Positions 1-8,945 of a DNA stretch of 64,000 nt are shown piece after piece. Where the stretch lies: NCBI RefSeq assembly GCF_000266885.1, contig NC_018020.1:3348001-3412000 (forward strand). The letters are read 5' to 3'. Both the position numbers and the translations under genes were made by a program. Under the pieces are notes generated by a model. The model was given only the letters and a program-made list of their open reading frames with translations. It was not told where the DNA came from and ran no database searches. This DNA is from Turneriella parva DSM 21527 (lineage in GTDB: Bacteria > Spirochaetota > Leptospiria > Turneriellales > Turneriellaceae). Each line of letters begins with the position of its first letter. The first letter of the stretch is position 1.

Positions 1-1
1 G

Positions 2-967
2 GTCATCAAATCGGGTAAAATCTACCTGCTGTTTTCTTCGATTCTGCTCTCGATCTTTCAGAAAAAGATGGGCGACCGCCTCACCTCTGCTCCTGGGGCT
101 GAATTCAAAAAAGCGATCGAAGTCGCCGAAGCCAAAAAAATCTCCGTCGAATTTATCGACCGTGAAATTCGTATTACGCTGAAGCGCGCCTGGCAGAGCG
201 TCGGCTTTTGGGGCAAATTGCGGCTCATGAGCGAGCTCATCGCTTCACTTTTCGTCAGCGAAGACATGCAAAAAGACGACATCGAGAAGCTCAAAGAAAA
301 AGATGCGCTGCAATCTCTGCTCGATTCACTGCCGCCGACTTTCAGAAAGATCAGGGAAATTATCATCGACGAACGCGACCAATACATGGCGCAAAAGGTC
401 CGTGATTCGGTGCTGCACGGAAAAAAACACCCGCGCAAGGTACTCGTCGTGATCGGGGCAGGTCACCTGCGGGGCATGACAGAGGCGCTCTCAATCGAGC
501 ACAACCTCAATACGCTCACTTACATTAAAGAAGCCAGGCTCTGGCGCTCGCTCGTCGCGTTTCTTGCGCCGATCGTGATTATCGTCGCGCTGCTGACCTA
601 TTTCACTCTGAGCGGCAACAAGACGCTCGACATCGCGGCCACCCTCAAAGCTTGGATCATCATCAAGTGCTCGGTGACGGCAGTCGTCACCATTATCTGG
701 TCTCCGCATATTCTGGCATACCTGGCGGGAATTATCGTCTCGCCAGTGAGTACGTTTTTACCAGTAATTAAATCAGGCTGGGTAGCGGCGTTGCTCGAAG
801 CCATGTTTCGTAAACCCGAGGTAACCGACTTCGAATCGATGCCCGAAGCGACCACACGGTTCAAGAGTTTCTACCGCAACCGTATTTTTCGTATATTTAT
901 GGTGTTCTTTCTCGGCCAGTTTTCGAGCATGCTGGGCTACTGGGTCTTCATTTGGTACGTGAAATAA
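2..967 (+). CDS. TraB/PrgY-family membrane protein, 5' end outside window
   Basis: The frame is open to the first bases of the window, so the true start lies upstream; an internal ATG at 68 is not the natural start. The visible N-terminal half, about 150 residues, resembles the C-terminal part of a TraB/PrgY/GumN domain, including the stretch around FIDREIRITLKRAW and a VVIGAGHLRGM segment near residue 145. After this come about four hydrophobic segments, so the protein ends in an inner-membrane domain, the usual layout of bacterial TraB proteins. The family is linked to inhibition of peptide pheromones in enterococci, but its role in spirochaetes is not known. It is convergent with mpl. The family call is fairly sure; the function is open. 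Confidence 0.75.
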   Translation, partial: VIKSGKIYLLFSSILLSIFQKKMGDRLTSAPGAEFKKAIEVAEAKKISVEFIDREIRITLKRAWQSVGFWGKLRLMSELIASLFVSEDMQKDDIEKLKEKDALQSLLDSLPPTFRKIREIIIDERDQYMAQKVRDSVLHGKKHPRKVLVVIGAGHLRGMTEALSIEHNLNTLTYIKEARLWRSLVAFLAPIVIIVALLTYFTLSGNKTLDIAATLKAWIIIKCSVTAVVTIIWSPHILAYLAGIIVSPVSTFLPVIKSGWVAALLEAMFRKPEVTDFESMPEATTRFKSFYRNRIFRIFMVFFLGQFSSMLGYWVFIWYVK

Positions 968-993
968 CCTGCCAGCGCTTTGCGAGAGTCGTT

Positions 994-2400
994 TTATTCC
1001 CGCGCGGCAAGCGCAGCGACGGTTTCGTCGATTAATCCGCCGAAGCTGCCGTTGGTCATAAAGCAGACCACGTCACCTGGGCGAATATGCGAGAGCAAGA
1101 ATTTCAGGCGCGATTCAGCGGGCAGTTCATCGGCGGCTTTGCCAGCTGCGCGAATATCTGCAATCAGCTCACCCAGATTCAATCGCTCTGATGCCGCATA
1201 CTTCTCGGGGCGATAGATCTGGGTGATCAGCGTTTCGTCGCTGAGCGCAAGTGTTTCAGCCAGCTCTTTCTGAAATATATTGCGCACCATAGTGTTGCTG
1301 CGCGGCTCGATGAGCAGCATCAGCCGCCTGCCGGCGTAGCGCTGTCTTAAAGTCCCGATGTTGGCGCGTATCGCCGTGGGGTGGTGCGCAAAATCTTCTA
1401 TAACGGTCAGCGAATCGCTTTCATATCGTTTTTCGAGCCGGCGCCTGACGCCTTTAAAATTCTGCAGCGCTGCAGCTAATGCCGCTTCTGGCAACTTCTG
1501 CGCCGACAGTAGCGCTATGGCTGCGAGCAGATTGAGTGCATTGTGCTCACCTGGCAGGGCGAACTGGTAAGTATGTTCTTTGCCTGCGTGAGAGAAAGTG
1601 ACACGATTGGTTGACGCGTCGTGGTGAAGCAACCTGTAATCAGCAGATTCGCTGCGGCCAAATGTCAGAACCTGCGAACGTGCCGTCGCCGCAAGCTGCA
1701 TGCACGCGGCGTTGTCGGCATTCGTTACCAATAAGCCGTTTTCGGGTATAATTTTGACGAGGCGTGCAAAGGCAGCCTGAACCGCCGCAAAATCGGCAAA
1801 AATATCAGCATGGTCAAACTCAATATTGTTCATGAGCACATGCGAAGGACGGTAAGAGAGAAATTTCGGCCTGGGGTCGAAGATCGATGTATCGTATTCA
1901 TCCCCCTCGATAACAAAGTTGTTTGCCGTGCCGAGATCGGCGCTGCGCGCAAAATCAGGGGCAACGCCGCCAATCATATAACCCGCGTCTATGCCGGCGC
2001 TCCGCAGAATGTGCGCCACAAGCGATGTGGTCGTCGTTTTCCCGTGCGTGCCGGCGATCACGATGGAATCCCGGCGTTTTATCACAAACCGGGCAATAAA
2101 TTCGGGCAGCGACAGAATTTCGAGGCGGGCATTGAGCGCCGCTTCAAGCTCGACATTTCCGCGACTGATGGCGTTGCCAAGAACTACCAGGTCAGGCCGG
2201 TCAGAGAGGTTCTCTGCAGCGTAAGGCTGCCTGAATGGAATCGCTGCGGCTTCGAGTTCATGGAGTGTCGGCGGATATACGTTCGCGTCGGCGCCACGAA
2301 CCTCAAAGCCCAATTGGCGAGCCATGACGGCAGCGCCAGCCATCGCAGTGCCGCCAATGCCGATAAAATAAATTGATTTCTGCGCCGCAGGTTCTACCAT
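994..2400 (-). CDS. mpl: UDP-N-acetylmuramate:L-alanyl-gamma-D-glutamyl-meso-diaminopimelate ligase
   Basis: Mur ligase of the Mpl branch, which joins recycled murein tripeptide directly to UDP-MurNAc in the cytoplasm. The N-terminal Rossmann part begins YFIGIGGTAMAG, the ATP loop is GTHGKTTTT, and IEGDEYDTSIFD followed by NNIEFDHADIF is the Mpl-type central signature. Length of about 470 residues fits the family. It implies meso-diaminopimelate in the cell wall, as in leptospires. An in-frame GTG at 2409 is an alternative start three codons upstream, with a weak GGTGAG close to it. It is divergent from the cyclase gene at 2473 and stands alone. MurC is the nearest alternative, but the EGDEYDT segment favours Mpl. 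Confidence 0.9.
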   Translation of the reverse strand: MVEPAAQKSIYFIGIGGTAMAGAAVMARQLGFEVRGADANVYPPTLHELEAAAIPFRQPYAAENLSDRPDLVVLGNAISRGNVELEAALNARLEILSLPEFIARFVIKRRDSIVIAGTHGKTTTTSLVAHILRSAGIDAGYMIGGVAPDFARSADLGTANNFVIEGDEYDTSIFDPRPKFLSYRPSHVLMNNIEFDHADIFADFAAVQAAFARLVKIIPENGLLVTNADNAACMQLAATARSQVLTFGRSESADYRLLHHDASTNRVTFSHAGKEHTYQFALPGEHNALNLLAAIALLSAQKLPEAALAAALQNFKGVRRRLEKRYESDSLTVIEDFAHHPTAIRANIGTLRQRYAGRRLMLLIEPRSNTMVRNIFQKELAETLALSDETLITQIYRPEKYAASERLNLGELIADIRAAGKAADELPAESRLKFLLSHIRPGDVVCFMTNGSFGGLIDETVAALAARE

Positions 2401-2472
2401 CGCGGACACGACTCACCGGCCGCACAGGGTGAAAAACTCTTGCTTGAGTACGTGTGCCTGATACATAAGGCC

Positions 2473-4635
2473 ATGAGCCGTAAAAGCAGAACTGCCGAAC
2501 TTCAGCAGGTAACCGATGTGAGCGGAGTTAAAGTGCCGCGTATCGAACTGTCGATGCGCTGGAGCATTGTCTCGCTGCTGACGCTGCTCATCGTCTTATC
2601 TGCAGGCCTCATTATTCTCGTCTCGTATCTCGGCGGCCGCCAGTCGACGCAGTTTCTGGTCGACACGCTCATGGAAGACAAGGCTTACCGTTTTATCGAC
2701 AAGGCTTCGCAATTTCTCGGCGAGGCGCGTTCGCTCGCCGGCGATGCCCGCGAAGCGATTGCGAAGCTGAACGTTGCCTCGCAGCGGCAGCAGGTTGAAG
2801 AAGAGCTCAAAGACATTTTCGAAGAAGAACCCTATCTTTCCAGCGCCTATCTGATTCGTAATGGTCGGGTGCTCGTTGCCGTCAACAAGTCTGTGCCGAC
2901 CGGCAACCACCAGAACCTGCTCGAAGAGATCGACGATCAGAAAGAGGCTGAGAAAAAAAAGTTGGATATCCAGTTTGAAGAAAGGCCACTCGGCAATTTG
3001 TCGCCTTACCCCTGGGCAGCACCCTCAAAGCCGGGTAACAAACAGATTACTCCCGTTCACAAGACATTCGTAAACGGGGCGCCGGGGTTCACCTTCTGCT
3101 CGGCAGACAATCTGCAACGGGGAGCAGCCGCAGGCGGCGTGTGTGTCGACATTACGCTCGGCGATCTGTCGCTCTTCATCGGCGACGTTAAGGTGGGTGA
3201 AACCGGCAAGGCGTTCATCGCAGACAAAACGATGCACATGCTGGCGGCGCCGCAAGAAACACGCGACTCGTCGCCCTTCATCAAAGAGGGGGCCAGCACG
3301 CTCACTCTGAAAAATATCACGGAGTTCGTGAACCCCGAAATTCAGGCGGCGCACACGGCAATGCTCAAGAAGCTCAAGAAATTGCAGAAGAACAAAAAAT
3401 GGCTCAAGAGCAAGAAACCATTTTACTTTGATTTCAAACTCAACAGCAATCGCTACGTCGGTATCTTTGCGCCTTTTCCGGCTTACACAGGGCTCGACTG
3501 GCAGACAGGCGTCATTATTCCCGAAGATGAGTTTTTCTTTTTCGTGCGCCGCAACACACGGCTTGTTATGGCGGCCTCATCTGTTTTGATTCTGCTCGCC
3601 ATCGTCATGGGGTACATATTTTCGCGCCGCCTCGCGAAACCGCTGAGCGATCTTTCCCGGGAAATGGATAAGATTCAGCAGTTTGATCTGCAGTCAGAGA
3701 AAACCATTGTTTCATCGATCACCGACGTGCAGAACATGGTGCTTTCATTCTACAAGATGAGGCAGGGGCTTAGATCATTCGGTAAATTCGTACCGGCTGA
3801 CATTGTGCGCCAGTTGATCGCGCAAGAGGGCGATGCGCACCTGCAGGGTGAAAAACGCGAACTCACGGTGCACTTTTCTGATATCGAAGGTTTCACAACC
3901 GTTTCTGAATCGCTGAAGCCCGAAGAACTTGTCGAACTTCTGGCCGAATACCTCGGCGAGATGAGCCGCATTATCGCCGAAGAGAGCGGCACGGTCGACA
4001 AATACATCGGTGACGCAGTCATGGCATTCTGGGGTGCCCCGCAGCCGGTCGACGACCATGCTGTTAAGGCTGCGCGTGCCGCGCTTAAATGCCAGAAGCG
4101 CCTCGTTGAACTCGAAGCCAAATGGCAGGGCGAGGGCAGGCCTGTCTTCAGGGCCCGCATTGGCCTCAACACGGGCGAGATTATCGTCGGCAATATGGGC
4201 TCAGCAGAACGCCTGAACTATACCGTCATCGGTGACGCGGTAAACCTTGCCAGCCGCCTCGAAGGCATCAACAAATACTACGGCACGCGTATTATCGTCG
4301 GCGAAAAAACGCAAGAGCTGATTCGCAACCAGTTCGTGACCCGCCTGCTCGATTTTGTCGCGGTAAAGGGCAAGAACGAAGCGATCCGTATTTATGAACT
4401 CGTCGGTGAAAAGGGCAGCGTCGATACGACGACATTGACCTTTATTTCGCTCTTCGAATCGGGCCTTGAAGAATACCGCAAGCGCAGCTGGGACAAAGCC
4501 GAAGAATACTTCAAAAATGCCAAAGCCAAAAAGGTCGACAAAGCCTGCGATCTCTTTCTGCACCGAATAGCCGAGTACAGGGTAAATCCACCACCTGTGG
4601 CCTGGTCGGGTGAATACGTCATGACCTCAAAGTGA
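2473..4635 (+). CDS. membrane sensor class III adenylate/guanylate cyclase with HAMP domain
   Basis: Makes cyclic AMP (possibly cGMP) in response to an extracytoplasmic signal. After a short cytoplasmic tail, a first membrane segment (about residues 31-54) is followed by a periplasmic sensor of some 300 residues, a second membrane segment (about 362-382), a HAMP linker, then a class III cyclase domain from about residue 455. The domain has the metal site FSDIEGFT, a lysine before IGDAVMAFWGAP, and the YTVIGDAVNLASRLEG motif. About 80 residues after the cyclase domain carry a helical, TPR-like tail. An upstream TTG at 2440 would extend the frame by 11 codons; the ATG at 2473 is preferred. dprA starts one base after the stop, so the two are probably cotranscribed. 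Confidence 0.88.
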   Translation: MSRKSRTAELQQVTDVSGVKVPRIELSMRWSIVSLLTLLIVLSAGLIILVSYLGGRQSTQFLVDTLMEDKAYRFIDKASQFLGEARSLAGDAREAIAKLNVASQRQQVEEELKDIFEEEPYLSSAYLIRNGRVLVAVNKSVPTGNHQNLLEEIDDQKEAEKKKLDIQFEERPLGNLSPYPWAAPSKPGNKQITPVHKTFVNGAPGFTFCSADNLQRGAAAGGVCVDITLGDLSLFIGDVKVGETGKAFIADKTMHMLAAPQETRDSSPFIKEGASTLTLKNITEFVNPEIQAAHTAMLKKLKKLQKNKKWLKSKKPFYFDFKLNSNRYVGIFAPFPAYTGLDWQTGVIIPEDEFFFFVRRNTRLVMAASSVLILLAIVMGYIFSRRLAKPLSDLSREMDKIQQFDLQSEKTIVSSITDVQNMVLSFYKMRQGLRSFGKFVPADIVRQLIAQEGDAHLQGEKRELTVHFSDIEGFTTVSESLKPEELVELLAEYLGEMSRIIAEESGTVDKYIGDAVMAFWGAPQPVDDHAVKAARAALKCQKRLVELEAKWQGEGRPVFRARIGLNTGEIIVGNMGSAERLNYTVIGDAVNLASRLEGINKYYGTRIIVGEKTQELIRNQFVTRLLDFVAVKGKNEAIRIYELVGEKGSVDTTTLTFISLFESGLEEYRKRSWDKAEEYFKNAKAKKVDKACDLFLHRIAEYRVNPPPVAWSGEYVMTSK

Positions 4636-4636
4636 C

Positions 4637-5455
4637 ATGACGGCGGCCCTCTGCCTTGCGCTGCATCTCGGTAACCGCTTTTTGACCGAAACCATTCGGC
4701 GGCAGCTTGAGCTGACGCCGGGATTCGAACAGTTTACGCGCATTCAGCTCGGGCAAAGGTATTCGGCGCTGCTTGCTTCCGCTGAAAAAATTCTAGCGAA
4801 TATCAGCCCGGCGTCGGTTCTCACCCCGCACGACGCAGACTATCCGCATCTCTTGCGGGAAACTGCGCACGCTCCGTTTGCGCTGTTCTTAAAGGGAGAC
4901 AGGTCTTTACTCATGCGCGATAAGGTATCGATGGTCGGCACGCGCGAACCGTCGGCCGCGGGGCGCGAAGCGGCAATTGCGCTCGCGCGCGATTTCTCGC
5001 GCTCTGGCAAAACCATTGTCTCGGGCATCGCGCGCGGCATCGATTCGTTGTGTCACCACGCAGCGCTCGAAGCTGGCGGCTCAACAATTGCAGTTTTGCC
5101 GAATGGCCACAACCATCTTTATCCGCTTGAAAACCGGGATATTTATGAAAAGGCGCGCGAAGGTCGGCAAATTCTGCTCGTGTCCGAATATCTGCCCGAC
5201 CAAAAGCCGATGAAGCACCATTTCGTGAGGCGCAACCGCATCATCGCAGGCCTCTCTGACCTGACGGTTTTCGTCGAAGGCCCGCTGAAGAGTGGTGCCA
5301 TGATCACAGTCGGTGTTGCGCTCAGCGAGGGGCGTGATGTCGCCGCGCTTCGGCATCCAAACCTTTTGGCCAATGCGGGTGGTGAGAAACTCATTGCAGA
5401 AGGAGCTATCGACGTCACCGATCGGGCATTCTGCGCTCAAACTCTGCCAGAATAG
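4637..5455 (+). CDS. dprA: DNA-processing protein DprA (Smf)
   Basis: Binds incoming single-stranded DNA and loads RecA in natural transformation. The Rossmann-like core shows SMVGTREPSAAG (about residue 98), SGIARGIDSLCHHAAL (about 135) and FVRRNRIIAGLS (about 200), all typical of DprA. At 272 residues it is short: the C-terminal winged-helix domain present in many DprA proteins is missing and the N-terminal helical domain is only partly recognisable. It begins one base after the stop of the cyclase gene, and its last 41 bases overlap the 3' end of the opposing deacetylase gene. No other competence gene lies in the window. Confidence 0.9.
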   Translation: MTAALCLALHLGNRFLTETIRRQLELTPGFEQFTRIQLGQRYSALLASAEKILANISPASVLTPHDADYPHLLRETAHAPFALFLKGDRSLLMRDKVSMVGTREPSAAGREAAIALARDFSRSGKTIVSGIARGIDSLCHHAALEAGGSTIAVLPNGHNHLYPLENRDIYEKAREGRQILLVSEYLPDQKPMKHHFVRRNRIIAGLSDLTVFVEGPLKSGAMITVGVALSEGRDVAALRHPNLLANAGGEKLIAEGAIDVTDRAFCAQTLPE

Positions 5456-6158
5456 ACCGCACCTGCTCGCGCGAACCAGAACCCATAACCGTAAACCTCG
5501 GAATAATCTTCGCTATATCGGCGGCCCGGGCGACGCGATAGTCAACGGAGAACAGGTAGCTGAACCCTGCCGCCCGTGCTGCCCCGGCGCTCGGCTCAGA
5601 CCAGCTGCCATAGGGCCAGGCAAACAATTGCGTGGGTCTGCCCGCAAGCTGCGCGAGATGTTCGCGCGAGAGATAGAGCTCCCGAAAAAGTTCTGCACCA
5701 GGGGCCTCGCCGAGCGAACTGTGCGACCATGAATGGCTGCCGATATCATACGCTGCAGGTAGTTGTTTCAACGCGGCCCGCCATTTCTTGTCACCCAGCA
5801 ATTGCTCGTTATAAAAGAAGAAAGTTGCCCCATAACCACGCTTTCTGAGTTCGGGCAAAACGATATCTCGGTGCGACGCATAACCATCATCGAATGTCAG
5901 CACCACCTGTTTGCGGGTGGTATTCGCGTCAGGCGTACGCAGCCATTCGCCGGCCGAAACAACTTCATAGGGTTTCAGGTCGTCGAGAATACCCGAAAAA
6001 GTATCGAAGGTAATCGCGTACCTTCCGACCCGGCCGATATCGTGAAAGCAGAGTATGACTGCGTCGGGGCTCACACCCACCATAAATTCTACTTTGGGTT
6101 TACAGCAGAGGGCGAGACTGAGGCTCAGAGCGAGGCCTGGCAGAAACCGGTATGACAT
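5415..6158 (-). CDS. polysaccharide deacetylase (NodB-type) lipoprotein
   Basis: Carbohydrate esterase family 4 domain that would remove N-acetyl groups from a surface or wall polysaccharide. The NodB signature LTFDDGYASH gives the catalytic and metal aspartates, and SHSWSHSSL supplies the metal histidines; FHDIGRVGRYAITFD precedes them. The start is the ATG at 6156-6158, which gives a lipoprotein signal (a hydrophobic stretch ending LALCC, lipid on a Cys near residue 17); longer readings of the frame have no signal logic. The start codon overlaps that of the divergent Smr gene within a 7-base sequence. The 3' end overlaps dprA. Confidence 0.85.
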   Translation of the reverse strand: MSYRFLPGLALSLSLALCCKPKVEFMVGVSPDAVILCFHDIGRVGRYAITFDTFSGILDDLKPYEVVSAGEWLRTPDANTTRKQVVLTFDDGYASHRDIVLPELRKRGYGATFFFYNEQLLGDKKWRAALKQLPAAYDIGSHSWSHSSLGEAPGAELFRELYLSREHLAQLAGRPTQLFAWPYGSWSEPSAGAARAAGFSYLFSVDYRVARAADIAKIIPRFTVMGSGSREQVRSILAEFERRMPDR

Positions 6159-6430
6159 ATCTTCCGCAAATCTATATCCGCCAGATGCGCTACGAAGAGG
6201 CAAGAACAAAACTGCTGAACGAGATTGAAAGCCTGTTCTTCGCGGGCACCCCAGAAGTCGAGGTGGTACACGGTATCGGCAACTACATTCTGCGGCGAAT
6301 GGCTGAGAAAGAGCTCGGGCATCTCGATTACGTCGAAATTCTAAGCCCCGGCTATTACGCAAACCCAGGCAGCATGCGCGTGCGACTGCTCATACCCGAC
6401 CCGGGCACGCTGCAGAGCTACCGCGCCTGA
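6152..6430 (+). CDS. small Smr-domain protein
   Basis: A 92-residue stand-alone Smr domain, the module found at the C-terminus of MutS2 and known in other proteins for nicking or binding nucleic acid. It has the expected order: an N-terminal strand (IYIRQMRYEEA, in place of the usual DLHG), a helix, then VEVVHGIGNYILRRMAEKEL, which corresponds to the HGxGxxxLR core, and a final strand. The residues DLH of the first motif are not conserved, so nuclease activity is uncertain. It starts divergently from the deacetylase with overlapping start codons and converges on ribE with a 13-base overlap. Confidence 0.75.
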   Translation: MTYLPQIYIRQMRYEEARTKLLNEIESLFFAGTPEVEVVHGIGNYILRRMAEKELGHLDYVEILSPGYYANPGSMRVRLLIPDPGTLQSYRA

Positions 6431-7005
6431 TTCAGGCGAACATAATCGAGTGATTTGATGATGTAGTCGACTTCGATGTTGACGCGCGAGCCGGCTTTCC
6501 AGTCGCCAATATTCGTATTCATTTCGGTTTCAGGGATTATCTGCACTCTGAAAGTATCTGGCGAAATTTTCTCCATTACCGTGAGGCTGATTCCATTGAG
6601 CGTCACCGATCCTTTCGGAATTATGTAGGCGCTGTCATACCGTATAATGATATCGAGGCCTTTACCGCGCTCTACCCGCAGAATTTCAGCCGTGCCCTCG
6701 ACATGCCCCTGTACCAGATGCCCGCCGATTCGGTCGCCGAGTTTCAGCGCGCGCTCAAGGTTCACGCGTGTGCCGGGCAGCAGCTCTGAAAAATTCGTGA
6801 CCGCCAGCGTCTCAGGAATCGAAAAAATGGTGAACGAAGCCGCATCAAAGACCTCAACGGTCTGGCAGGCACCATTGACCGCGATACTGTCACCACGCTT
6901 CATGTCGGCGAGAATGCGGCTGCAGCCGATGACAAAACGCACACCATCGGGGTGCTTTTCGGCTGACAGCACCGTTCCCACTTCTTCAATCAGGCCGGTG
7001 AACAT
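6418..7005 (-). CDS. ribE: riboflavin synthase, alpha subunit
   Basis: Dismutates two 6,7-dimethyl-8-ribityllumazines to riboflavin, the last step of riboflavin synthesis in the cytoplasm. The protein starts with the classic MFTGLIEEVGTV and contains two lumazine-binding repeats, about residues 1-97 and 98-195; the second opens with GHLVQGHVEGTAEI. The substrate-binding region of repeat 1 includes NGACQTV and that of repeat 2 NGISLTV. At 195 residues it has a normal length. No other rib gene lies nearby, so it is a scattered pathway member. It sits just downstream of the tRNA-Gly gene on the same strand. Confidence 0.95.
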   Translation of the reverse strand: MFTGLIEEVGTVLSAEKHPDGVRFVIGCSRILADMKRGDSIAVNGACQTVEVFDAASFTIFSIPETLAVTNFSELLPGTRVNLERALKLGDRIGGHLVQGHVEGTAEILRVERGKGLDIIIRYDSAYIIPKGSVTLNGISLTVMEKISPDTFRVQIIPETEMNTNIGDWKAGSRVNIEVDYIIKSLDYVRLNQAR

Positions 7006-7031
7006 TTGCGCTTTGTTGTATAATTAGAGAA

Positions 7032-7045
7032 GGGGGATATCCCCC
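7032..7045. repeat. perfect 14-bp GC palindrome
   Basis: GGGGGATATCCCCC lies between the 3' end of tRNA-Gly and the ribE start. It can form a 5-bp all-GC stem with an ATAT loop but has no following T run, so it is at best a weak processing or stop signal for the tRNA transcript. Confidence 0.4.
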
Positions 7046-7057
7046 GAATTGTGATTG

Positions 7058-7128
7058 AGCGGGCAAAGGGACTCGAACCCTCTCTAAAAGCTTGGAAGGC
7101 TTTTGTGCTACCGTTACACCATGCCCGC
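7058..7128 (-). tRNA. tRNA-Gly (anticodon UCC)
   Basis: Read on the minus strand, a full cloverleaf of 71 bases can be drawn. The acceptor arm pairs GCGGGCA with TGCCCGC, with U73 as usual for bacterial tRNA-Gly. The D arm begins GGTGTAACGGTAGCAC, the anticodon stem is AAAGC/GCTTT with the loop CTTCCAA (anticodon TCC), and the T arm contains GGTTCGAGTCC. CCA is not encoded; the bases after the discriminator are CAA. It lies between actF (downstream) and ribE, on their strand. Confidence 0.95.
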
Positions 7129-7168
7129 GGGATACAATATGTGACGATAGCCACGCCACCACCGGACG

Positions 7169-8368
7169 TTAAAACGTCTGGTGAAAATGGCGCGACTCTT
7201 CGTAATCGACATCGCCCGTCGGAGCTTCGTTACCTTTGGCAAACGCCTTAAAATACAGCAGGGCAAATGCGCCCACCGCGCCGATGAAAGCGCCGATCTC
7301 AAGCGGGCCTACGGGAAAGCTGTTAACCTTATTTTCAGCACCGGCATGACCGAGCGCCGAACCGTAAACAACCCAGACCACATCGAGAAAGCTGACAAAC
7401 AGAATATACCAGGCAACCTTCACCAACCGCTGCGGGGCGCGCTTAATGTCGCGCGACAGCAGAATGAGGAACGGAATTACAAAGTGCAGCATCCAGAGGC
7501 CGATAGTAAAACCTTTCCAGACTCCCTTGAGGCGCAGTTCGAGCAAGTATGTCTCTTCTGGCATGTTGGCATACCAGGTCAGCATATGCATGCTAAAACC
7601 GATATAAGCCCAGAAAACCACCGACATAAACTGCCACTTTCCGAGGTCATGCAGGTGCTCTTCGTTCACGTCTTTGAGACCGCCATTTTTCTGAATGGTC
7701 ACGAGAATAATGATGATCGAAGCAATTGCCCCAAACCAGCCGTTTGCAAAGCAATAAACCGGAAACATCGTTGTGAACCAATGTGGTTGCAGCGACATTA
7801 CCAGGTCGATCGACGCGAGCATAAACGAGTAGGCAAAGAAGAGCGTATAAATCGCAGAGAATTTTACGAGCTTCGATTTAGTTGCAGCGTCTTTGGCGCT
7901 GTCTTGAGCGGCTGAGGTCTTGCGAATCTGGTGGCCTAAGTAGAGCCATGCCGAGAAATAGATGACCAAACGAACGATAAAGAAAGGAACATTGAGGTAG
8001 CCCTGCTTGTGCTGCAGAATTTCGTCTGAGGCCACGATCTTGGCATCTGCCCATTCGTAAACATGGTTCAGGTGCAGAGCAGTACCGATTGCCACGACGG
8101 CAATAATGCCTGCGGCAAGCACCAGCGGAGCCGCGAAAGTTTCAGGAATCCGTCGCAGCACGATCGACCACTTTGCGCCGGCGATAAACTGAATCGTGGC
8201 AAAAAGCAGACCGACGAGTGAAATCGTCATGATAAAATAGCCGACGGAAAGCAGCGCCAGCCATGCCCGGTCAGCGGCGAGAATAAAACCGCCCGCCAGT
8301 GAAAGCACACCTATGGCGATCATGCCATAGAGTATCTTGGTGTATTTTTCGGGGAGTGCAAATTTCAT
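7169..8368 (-). CDS. actF: alternative complex III subunit ActF, quinol-oxidoreductase membrane subunit
   Basis: Integral membrane subunit of alternative complex III, the quinol:electron-acceptor oxidoreductase that replaces cytochrome bc1 in many bacteria. It is about 399 residues with roughly ten transmembrane helices, beginning near residue 12 (ILYGMIAIGVLSLAGGFIL), and is distantly related to ActC/NrfD. It is the last gene of the operon: actE ends seven bases upstream. After it comes tRNA-Gly, not the terminal oxidase genes that often follow actF elsewhere. The assignment rests on length, topology and position in an otherwise complete act operon. Confidence 0.88.
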   Translation of the reverse strand: MKFALPEKYTKILYGMIAIGVLSLAGGFILAADRAWLALLSVGYFIMTISLVGLLFATIQFIAGAKWSIVLRRIPETFAAPLVLAAGIIAVVAIGTALHLNHVYEWADAKIVASDEILQHKQGYLNVPFFIVRLVIYFSAWLYLGHQIRKTSAAQDSAKDAATKSKLVKFSAIYTLFFAYSFMLASIDLVMSLQPHWFTTMFPVYCFANGWFGAIASIIIILVTIQKNGGLKDVNEEHLHDLGKWQFMSVVFWAYIGFSMHMLTWYANMPEETYLLELRLKGVWKGFTIGLWMLHFVIPFLILLSRDIKRAPQRLVKVAWYILFVSFLDVVWVVYGSALGHAGAENKVNSFPVGPLEIGAFIGAVGAFALLYFKAFAKGNEAPTGDVDYEESRHFHQTF

Positions 8369-8375
8369 ATCAGCC

Positions 8376-8945
8376 TCATTTCTTTTTCTGCAGCTCGTTT
8401 TTTACGTACGCTGCGACATTCCATCGGTCTTGTTCTTGAATCTGCGGGGCATAACCCTGCATCGCACCCTGACCCGCGGTGGCTATGTGATAAATCTTGG
8501 CGAGAGAAAAGCCTTCGGCCCGCTCAGCAGCCTTGCCCGGTGCTGTTGCCAGCGGACGCACACCGGCAAACTTCTTCGCCACGAGGCCGTCTGCATAGCC
8601 CTGAGCGCCATGGCATGGTGCGCAATAGATTTCATACTTTTTCGCGCCTTTCTTCAGATCAAACGTCGCCGGGGTCTTGAGCTCGCGCGCCGCCGTTTCG
8701 ACATCGACGTCTTTCTTGTACGGATACGCCGGCGAGCCATTGTATGTTATCGTATTTTCAGGTTCGTACATGTCGTACTGGCGCTTGCCGATACCGTCAA
8801 ATTTTGCCGTATCACCCGCGGGTGAATAGTGCATATCCAGAAAGTATTTGTATTCGCGACGCGTTTCAGCGCAGGCCGTTACCGCGATGGCTGCTATTAC
8901 CAGCGCGATGCCGCGGCCGGCTTTTGATGCAAAAGAACTTTTCAT
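8376..8945 (-). CDS. actE: alternative complex III subunit ActE, monohaem cytochrome c lipoprotein
   Basis: Monohaem c-type cytochrome of alternative complex III. The N-terminus is a lipoprotein signal (hydrophobic to AVTAC, lipidated Cys near residue 25), and the haem site is CAPCH near residue 127, followed by a typical class I cytochrome c C-terminal half (YHIATAGQGAMQGY supplies a likely axial Met, then WNVAAYV). Residues 30-90 carry the MYEPE-type segment seen in ActE proteins. The start overlaps the actD stop by four bases, so translation is probably coupled. It would pass electrons from the ActA/ActB side to a soluble carrier or an oxidase. Confidence 0.9.
   Translation of the reverse strand: MKSSFASKAGRGIALVIAAIAVTACAETRREYKYFLDMHYSPAGDTAKFDGIGKRQYDMYEPENTITYNGSPAYPYKKDVDVETAARELKTPATFDLKKGAKKYEIYCAPCHGAQGYADGLVAKKFAGVRPLATAPGKAAERAEGFSLAKIYHIATAGQGAMQGYAPQIQEQDRWNVAAYVKNELQKKK

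Noticed and set aside
4715-4735. tRNA T-arm-like sequence GGGATTCGAAC in the 5' part of dprA
   Set aside because: No acceptor, anticodon or D arm can be drawn around it and it lies in a confident coding frame.
7059-8368. Terminal oxidase genes expected after actF
   Set aside because: None are present; the region after actF holds tRNA-Gly and ribE only.
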